A DNA stretch of 9,349 bases from NCBI GenBank assembly GCA_905236495.1, contig CAJOPV010000043.1, positions 1 to 9,349 on the forward strand. The letters are read 5' to 3'. Every line of letters starts with the position of its first letter. Position 1 is the stretch's first letter. This document shows positions 6,145-9,349 of the stretch, piece after piece. Source of the stretch: an uncultured Christensenellaceae bacterium. GTDB lineage: Bacteria > Bacillota > Clostridia > Christensenellales > Aristaeellaceae. A model generated the notes under the pieces. It was not told where the DNA came from. It did not search any database and saw nothing but the letters and a program-made list of their open reading frames with translations. A program made the position numbers and the translations under genes.

Positions 6145-7542
6145 GTGAGCGAAAAGAATATCGGCAAGGTGGTGCAGGTCATCGGCCCCGTGCTGGATAT
6201 CCGATTTGAGGACGGCTGCCTGCCGGAGCTGCTGAACGCCATTGAAATACAGAATGGGGACAGGCAGATCGTGGCGGAGGTGGCCCAGCATATCGGCGAT
6301 AACGTGGCCCGCTGCATTTCCATGAACGCTACTGACGGCATGGTGCGGGGCCTGGACGCGGTGGATACGGGCAGCCCCATCACCGTGCCGGTGGGCAAGG
6401 AATGCCTGGGCCGCATCTTTAACCTGCTGGGTCAGCCCATCGACGAGCAGCCCGCCCCGGAAACGAAGGAAAGATGGCCCATCCATCGGCCCGCCCCCTC
6501 CTTTGAGGAGCAGGAAACCAGCGCAGAGATCCTGGAAACGGGCATCAAGGTGGTGGATCTGATCGCGCCCTACGCCAAGGGCGGCAAGATCGGCCTGTTC
6601 GGCGGCGCGGGCGTGGGTAAGACCGTTTTGATCATGGAGCTTATCAACAACATCGCCAAGCAGCACGGCGGCCTGTCCGTTTTCGCCGGGGTCGGGGAGC
6701 GCACTCGCGAGGGCAACGACCTGTACAACGAAATGAAGGAAAGCGGCGTCATCAGCAAGACCGCCCTGGTCTATGGGCAGATGAACGAACCGCCGGGAGC
6801 CCGCATGCGGGTGGCCCTCTCCGGCCTCACCATGGCGGAATACTTCCGGGATCAGGAAAACCAGGACGTGCTTTTGTTCATCGATAACATTTTCCGCTTT
6901 ACCCAGGCGGGCAGCGAGGTATCCGCCCTGCTGGGCCGTATGCCCAGCGCCGTGGGATATCAGCCCACCCTGGCTACGGAAATGGGCGCTTTGCAGGAGC
7001 GGATCACCTCCACCCGAAAGGGCTCCATCACCTCCGTGCAGGCGGTGTATGTGCCGGCGGACGATTTGACCGACCCTGCTCCCGCCACCACCTTTGCCCA
7101 TCTGGACGCCACCACCGTTTTGAGCCGCGCCATTTCCTCTCTGGGCATTTATCCCGCAGTGGATCCCCTGGATTCCACCAGCCGCATCCTCAGCCCCGAG
7201 ATCGTGGGCCGGGAGCATTACGAGGTGGCCCGCAGCGTGCAGAGCATTTTGCAGCGCTATAAGGAACTGCAGGATATCATCGCCATCATGGGCATGGATG
7301 AGCTCAGCGACGAAGACAAGCTCATCGTTACCCGTGCCCGGAAGGTGCAGCGTTTCCTGAGCCAGCCGTTTTCCATCGCCGAGCAGTTCACCGGCATGGA
7401 AGGCAAATACGTGCCCCTGAAGGAGACCATCCGGGGCTTTAAGGAGATCATCGAGGGCAAGCACGACGACCTGCCGGAAAGCGCCTTCCTGTTCGTCGGC
7501 ACCATCGACGAAGCGGTGGCGAAGGCCAAAAAGGGTGAGTAA
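6145..7542 (+). CDS. atpD: ATP synthase F1 subunit beta
   Basis: Catalytic subunit that makes or hydrolyses ATP. The 465 residues match the usual length. It contains Walker A GGAGVGKT (153-160), GERTREGND with the catalytic glutamate E185 (184-192), Walker B LLFIDN (243-248), the alpha/beta signature PAVDPLDSTS (337-346), and the DELSxED loop as DELSDED (385-391), which contacts gamma and epsilon. The start is GTG at 6145, preceded by AAAGGAGA (6128-6135) at a 9-base spacing. This start reproduces the normal N-terminus (NIGKVVQVIGPVLDI). It follows atpG by 24 bases and precedes atpC by 2 bases. Confidence 0.97.
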   Translation: MSEKNIGKVVQVIGPVLDIRFEDGCLPELLNAIEIQNGDRQIVAEVAQHIGDNVARCISMNATDGMVRGLDAVDTGSPITVPVGKECLGRIFNLLGQPIDEQPAPETKERWPIHRPAPSFEEQETSAEILETGIKVVDLIAPYAKGGKIGLFGGAGVGKTVLIMELINNIAKQHGGLSVFAGVGERTREGNDLYNEMKESGVISKTALVYGQMNEPPGARMRVALSGLTMAEYFRDQENQDVLLFIDNIFRFTQAGSEVSALLGRMPSAVGYQPTLATEMGALQERITSTRKGSITSVQAVYVPADDLTDPAPATTFAHLDATTVLSRAISSLGIYPAVDPLDSTSRILSPEIVGREHYEVARSVQSILQRYKELQDIIAIMGMDELSDEDKLIVTRARKVQRFLSQPFSIAEQFTGMEGKYVPLKETIRGFKEIIEGKHDDLPESAFLFVGTIDEAVAKAKKGE

Positions 7543-7544
7543 CC

Positions 7545-7946
7545 ATGCCGACGTTTCATTTGCAGATCGCAACCCCGGACCGGCAGGCCTATGACGGCGC
7601 GGCGGAAAAGCTGATCGTCCGCGCCGAGGGCGGCGACGTATGCATCCTGGCGAACCACATCGATTACGCCACGCCCCTGGGCATCGGGGAGGCCCGGGTC
7701 ACGGACGCCCAGGGGAACACCCGGGTCGCCGCCTGCAACGGCGGGCTGCTCAGCGTGCGGGATAATCAGGTGCGCCTCATGGCGATCACCTTTGAATGGC
7801 AGGATGAGATCGATCTGGATCGGGCCCGCCAGGCGGAGGCCGCCGCCCAGGAAAAGCTCAGCGCCATCCGGCGGGAGGATCGGGATTTTTCCCTGGCGGA
7901 GGCCAAGCTCAAACGCGCCATTACCCGTATTCACGTCAAAGGCTGA
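7545..7946 (+). CDS. atpC: ATP synthase F1 subunit epsilon
   Basis: Rotor subunit bound to gamma. Its C-terminal helices can extend and inhibit ATP hydrolysis. The 133-residue product has the N-terminal beta-sandwich (about 1-84, with LANHIDYATPLGIGEARV at 35-52) and a two-helix C-terminal domain (about 88-130). That domain contains IDLDRA (89-94), which fits the I(L)DxxRA ATP-binding motif of Bacillus-type epsilon, and KLKRAITR (121-128) with R124 and R128. The Bacillus PS3 residue R99 appears to be replaced by Ala (A100), so ATP binding may be weaker or absent. The ATG lies 2 bases after the atpD stop, so translation is probably coupled. It is the last gene of the operon; a terminator follows 18 bases later. 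Confidence 0.93.
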   Translation: MPTFHLQIATPDRQAYDGAAEKLIVRAEGGDVCILANHIDYATPLGIGEARVTDAQGNTRVAACNGGLLSVRDNQVRLMAITFEWQDEIDLDRARQAEAAAQEKLSAIRREDRDFSLAEAKLKRAITRIHVKG

Positions 7947-7964
7947 TCCGCTGTATCCGATTAC

Positions 7965-7994
7965 GCGCCGATGTTTTTTGTCGGCGCTTTTTTT
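7965..7994 (+). terminator. Intrinsic terminator of the upp-atp operon
   Basis: GCGCCGA (7965-7971) and TCGGCGC (7981-7987) form a perfect 7-bp stem with a 9-base loop, followed directly by seven T (7988-7994). It begins 18 bases after the atpC stop and fits a strong Rho-independent terminator on the + strand. Confidence 0.93.
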
Positions 7995-8003
7995 GCGGCG
8001 GAA

Positions 8004-8033
8004 TTGACAGCGCTTTGAAAAGAGCATTATAAT
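8004..8033 (+). promoter_or_regulatory. Promoter of azlCD
   Basis: TTGACA (8004-8009, perfect -35) and TATAAT (8028-8033, perfect -10) are separated by 18 bases. It starts 9 bases after the atp terminator, so azlCD is an independent unit. The transcript would begin near 8040. That places an ATG at 8046 too close to the 5' end and supports the azlC start at 8070. Confidence 0.88.
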
Positions 8034-8069
8034 GCGACTTGCTTAATGATTTTTAACGGAGGGACGGGC

Positions 8070-8786
8070 ATGGCGGGCAGGGGAGACCTGGTGAAAAAGG
8101 GCATGAAGGACGGCATTCCCATTGCGCTGGGGTATCTGGCGGTTTCCTTTTCCTTCGGCATCCTGGCGGTGAAGGCCGGCCTGACCGCGCCTCAAGCGGT
8201 GCTCATGTCCGCCCTGAACGTCACCAGCGCCGGGCAGTTCGCCTCCCTTTCCGTTATCGCCGCCTCCGGCAGCTATCTGGAATTGATCCTGTCCCAGCTC
8301 ATCATCAACCTGCGTTACAGCCTGATGAGCTTCAGCCTGTCCCAGAAGATCGATCAGAAAGCCCCGTTTGTCCATCGCTTCATTGCCGCCTTTGGGAACA
8401 CCGATGAGATTTTTGCCTTGTCCAGCGCGTACCCGGGCCCTACGCCGCCCTGGTATATATACGGCATGATGCTTTCTGCGATCCCCGGATGGGTGGCGGG
8501 CACGGCCCTGGGCGCTTTGGCGGGCAGCGTGCTGCCTCTGCGGGTACTCAGCGCCCTGGGGGTGGCGCTGTACGCCATGTTCTGCGCCATCATCGTGCCC
8601 CCGGCCCGGGAGAACAGGACGTTGCTTTGGCTCATCGTGATCTCCATGGCGGCAAGCCTGCTCTTTTCCTTATTGCCCCCTCTCAGGGAGATATCCTCCG
8701 GCACCCGGGTGATCCTGCTGACGCTGGGCATATCCGCTTTGGCGGCGGTGCTTCGGCCTGTAAAGGAGGATGAAGATGCGGGGTAA
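8070..8786 (+). CDS. azlC: AzlC family branched-chain amino acid export permease, large subunit
   Basis: Integral membrane protein that, with AzlD, exports branched-chain amino acids and analogues such as 4-azaleucine. The substrate is assigned from the family, not from visible residues. The 238 residues form several hydrophobic helices. They show the AzlC-type N-terminus GIPIALGYLAVSFSFGILAV (15-34), then SAGQFASLSVIAASGS (53-68) and INLRYSLMSFSLS (79-91), where the family usually has NLRH/NLRY. The ATG at 8070 has GGAGGG (8058-8063) at a 6-base spacing. An in-frame ATG at 8046 has no ribosome binding site and lies almost at the predicted transcription start. The last 11 bases overlap azlD, implying coupled translation. 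Confidence 0.9.
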   Translation: MAGRGDLVKKGMKDGIPIALGYLAVSFSFGILAVKAGLTAPQAVLMSALNVTSAGQFASLSVIAASGSYLELILSQLIINLRYSLMSFSLSQKIDQKAPFVHRFIAAFGNTDEIFALSSAYPGPTPPWYIYGMMLSAIPGWVAGTALGALAGSVLPLRVLSALGVALYAMFCAIIVPPARENRTLLWLIVISMAASLLFSLLPPLREISSGTRVILLTLGISALAAVLRPVKEDEDAG

Positions 8787-9084
8787 CGTGTATCTGTATA
8801 TCATCCTGATGGCTTTTGTCACCTACCTGATCCGTATGCTGCCGCTGACGCTGATCCGAAGGAAGATCCGCAGCCGCTTCCTGCAATCCTTTCTTTATTA
8901 TGTGCCCTATGTGACCTTATCGGTTATGACCTTCCCCGCCATCCTGAACGCCACCATGAGCCCCTGGTCCGGGGCGGCGGGGTTCGTGACCGCGCTGTTT
9001 CTTTCCTACAAAGGAAAAAGCATGATTTTCGTATCGCTCATGGCCTGTGCGGCGGTATTCCTGCTGGAGCTGGTCATCGCCTGA
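8776..9084 (+). CDS. azlD: AzlD family branched-chain amino acid export subunit
   Basis: Small membrane partner of AzlC. The 102-residue protein has three to four hydrophobic segments (about 4-21, 41-58, 65-79 and 84-101). It opens with LYIILMAFVTYLIRMLPLTL (7-26), which matches the AzlD pattern of a TYxxR motif followed by P-L. YYVPYVTLSVMTFPAIL (41-57) fits the conserved YVPxAVL segment. The start is set at 8776 because AAAGGAGG (8762-8769) ends 6 bases before it. The in-frame ATG at 8770 directly abuts the Shine-Dalgarno and is unlikely to be used. It overlaps azlC by 11 bases. No terminator is visible after its stop. Confidence 0.88.
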   Translation: MRGNVYLYIILMAFVTYLIRMLPLTLIRRKIRSRFLQSFLYYVPYVTLSVMTFPAILNATMSPWSGAAGFVTALFLSYKGKSMIFVSLMACAAVFLLELVIA

Positions 9085-9123
9085 AAAGAGCCCCGAAAAC
9101 AATGAAAAAATTGCGAAAAATGC

Positions 9124-9152
9124 TTGACAAAATCAAGAAAATTTTATATACT
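9124..9152 (+). promoter_or_regulatory. Promoter of rplM
   Basis: TTGACA (9124-9129) and TATACT (9147-9152) are 17 bases apart, a near-perfect housekeeping promoter. A-tracts just upstream (9104-9120) resemble an UP element, as expected for a strongly expressed ribosomal protein unit. Transcription would start near 9158, giving a leader of about 110 bases. Confidence 0.88.
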
Positions 9153-9157
9153 GGCAG

Positions 9158-9260
9158 ACGCATCAATAGACTCCGCTAGCCCCGGGTGCTATTGTTCACC
9201 GCCGGTAGGGTGCGACCATCACCTGAAAGCAAGCAATCAAGTTCACCGTTTCAAGGAGGA
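9158..9260 (+). promoter_or_regulatory. Structured 5' leader of rplM, candidate L13 leader
   Basis: The leader can fold extensively. CAATAG (9164-9169) pairs with CTATTG (9189-9194), extended inward by ACTC (9170-9173) with GGGT (9184-9187). CGCA (9159-9162) can pair with TGCG (9211-9214) to enclose this hairpin. Competing pairings use GGTG at 9185-9188 and 9209-9212 with CACC at 9197-9200 and 9220-9223. The octamer GTTCACCG occurs at 9194-9201 and again at 9241-9248, just before the Shine-Dalgarno. Ribosomal protein leaders that bind their own product are known upstream of rplM in Bacillota (the L13 leader class). I infer this is such an element from position and structure, not from a matched consensus. 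Confidence 0.6.
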
Positions 9261-9267
9261 AATTCAC

Positions 9268-9349
9268 TTGAATACCTTTATGGCAAATGCGCAGAATGTA
9301 GAGCGCAAGTGGTATGTCGTTGATGCGGACGGCATGGTGCTTGGGCGTC
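9268..9349 (+). CDS. rplM: Ribosomal protein L13, N-terminal part (runs off the window)
   Basis: Large-subunit ribosomal protein. Only 27 codons are present, reading MNTFMANAQNVERKWYVVD (residues 1-19) and continuing ADGMVLGR. The block VERKWYVVDAxGxxLGR is the characteristic L13 N-terminus. The start is TTG at 9268, with AAGGAGG (9253-9259) at an 8-base spacing. The alternative ATG at 9280 has no suitably placed ribosome binding site and would remove residues commonly present in Bacillota L13. rpsI usually follows rplM, beyond this window. Confidence 0.93.
   Translation, partial: MNTFMANAQNVERKWYVVDADGMVLGR

Noticed and set aside
4906..7572. A very long (888-codon) open frame on the minus strand across the end of atpA, atpG and atpD
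   Set aside because: It is antisense to three unmistakable ATP synthase genes. Its His/Gly/Leu-rich translation has no family features. G+C-rich codon usage on the + strand leaves this antisense frame open.
8046..8069. Upstream ATG at 8046 as the azlC start
   Set aside because: It has no ribosome binding site and lies only about 6 bases after the predicted transcription start. The ATG at 8070 has GGAGGG at proper spacing and gives the family-like N-terminus.
8770..8775. ATG at 8770 as the azlD start
   Set aside because: It directly touches the AAAGGAGG sequence, leaving no spacer. The next codon but one, ATG at 8776, has a 6-base spacing.
9085..9123. A terminator after azlD
   Set aside because: Only a 4-bp inverted repeat (CAAT/ATTG at 9100-9113) is visible, with no G+C stem and U-tract. 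Read-through into rplM cannot be excluded.
1..9349. CRISPR arrays, tRNA or rRNA genes, transposases, phage or defence genes
   Set aside because: No direct-repeat array, cloverleaf, rRNA sequence, transposase or defence-family domain was seen. All long coding regions belong to housekeeping families.

Overview
The window is a G+C-rich stretch of a bacterial chromosome, almost entirely coding on the + strand. It carries a complete F-type ATP synthase operon. The gene order upp - atpI-like - atpB - atpE - atpF - atpH - atpA - atpG - atpD - atpC is the one known from Bacillota (upp directly upstream of atpI-atpB in Bacillus and relatives). Strong AAGGAGG-type ribosome binding sites, TTG and GTG starts, an azlCD pair and a following rplM with a long structured leader also fit this phylum. 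High G+C and a Na+-type c subunit point to an anaerobic, possibly gut-associated member of the Clostridia; that placement is inference.

Layout. Positions 1-132 hold an inverted repeat, a good sigma-70/sigma-A-type promoter (44-72) and the upp leader. Positions 133-7946 hold ten genes on one strand, most of them separated by 66 bases or fewer or overlapping, with no internal promoter that I can see, closed by a strong intrinsic terminator at 7965-7994. The read is a single upp-atp transcription unit. The one conspicuous break is a 206-base gap between atpE and atpF. It contains a hairpin just after atpE and an 82-base imperfect palindrome (2536-2617) that looks like an inserted palindromic repeat or a regulatory RNA structure. 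Positions 8004-9084 hold a separately promoted azlC-azlD pair (branched-chain amino acid export). Positions 9085-9267 hold a near-consensus promoter and a structured leader, followed by the first 27 codons of rplM (ribosomal protein L13), which runs off the window.

How the genes work together. AtpB (a), AtpE (c) and AtpF (b) form the membrane F0 sector; AtpH (delta), AtpA (alpha), AtpG (gamma), AtpD (beta) and AtpC (epsilon) form F1; the AtpI-like protein is probably an assembly factor for the c ring. All catalytic and ion-path residues I looked for are present (Walker A/B in alpha and beta, alpha arginine finger, beta catalytic Glu, subunit-a Arg). The c subunit carries two membrane-embedded glutamates (E31 and E64) together with T65, T66 and Y69, the pattern of the two-carboxylate Na+ rotor described for Fusobacterium nucleatum. 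The enzyme is therefore predicted to be Na+-coupled.

Most notable: (1) the two-carboxylate c subunit, (2) the 82-base palindrome splitting atpE from atpF, with a TTG start and modest ribosome binding site for atpF, and (3) the rplM leader with mutually exclusive GGTG/CACC pairings and a repeated GTTCACCG. I found no clearly new multi-gene system; the core of the window is a standard housekeeping operon.
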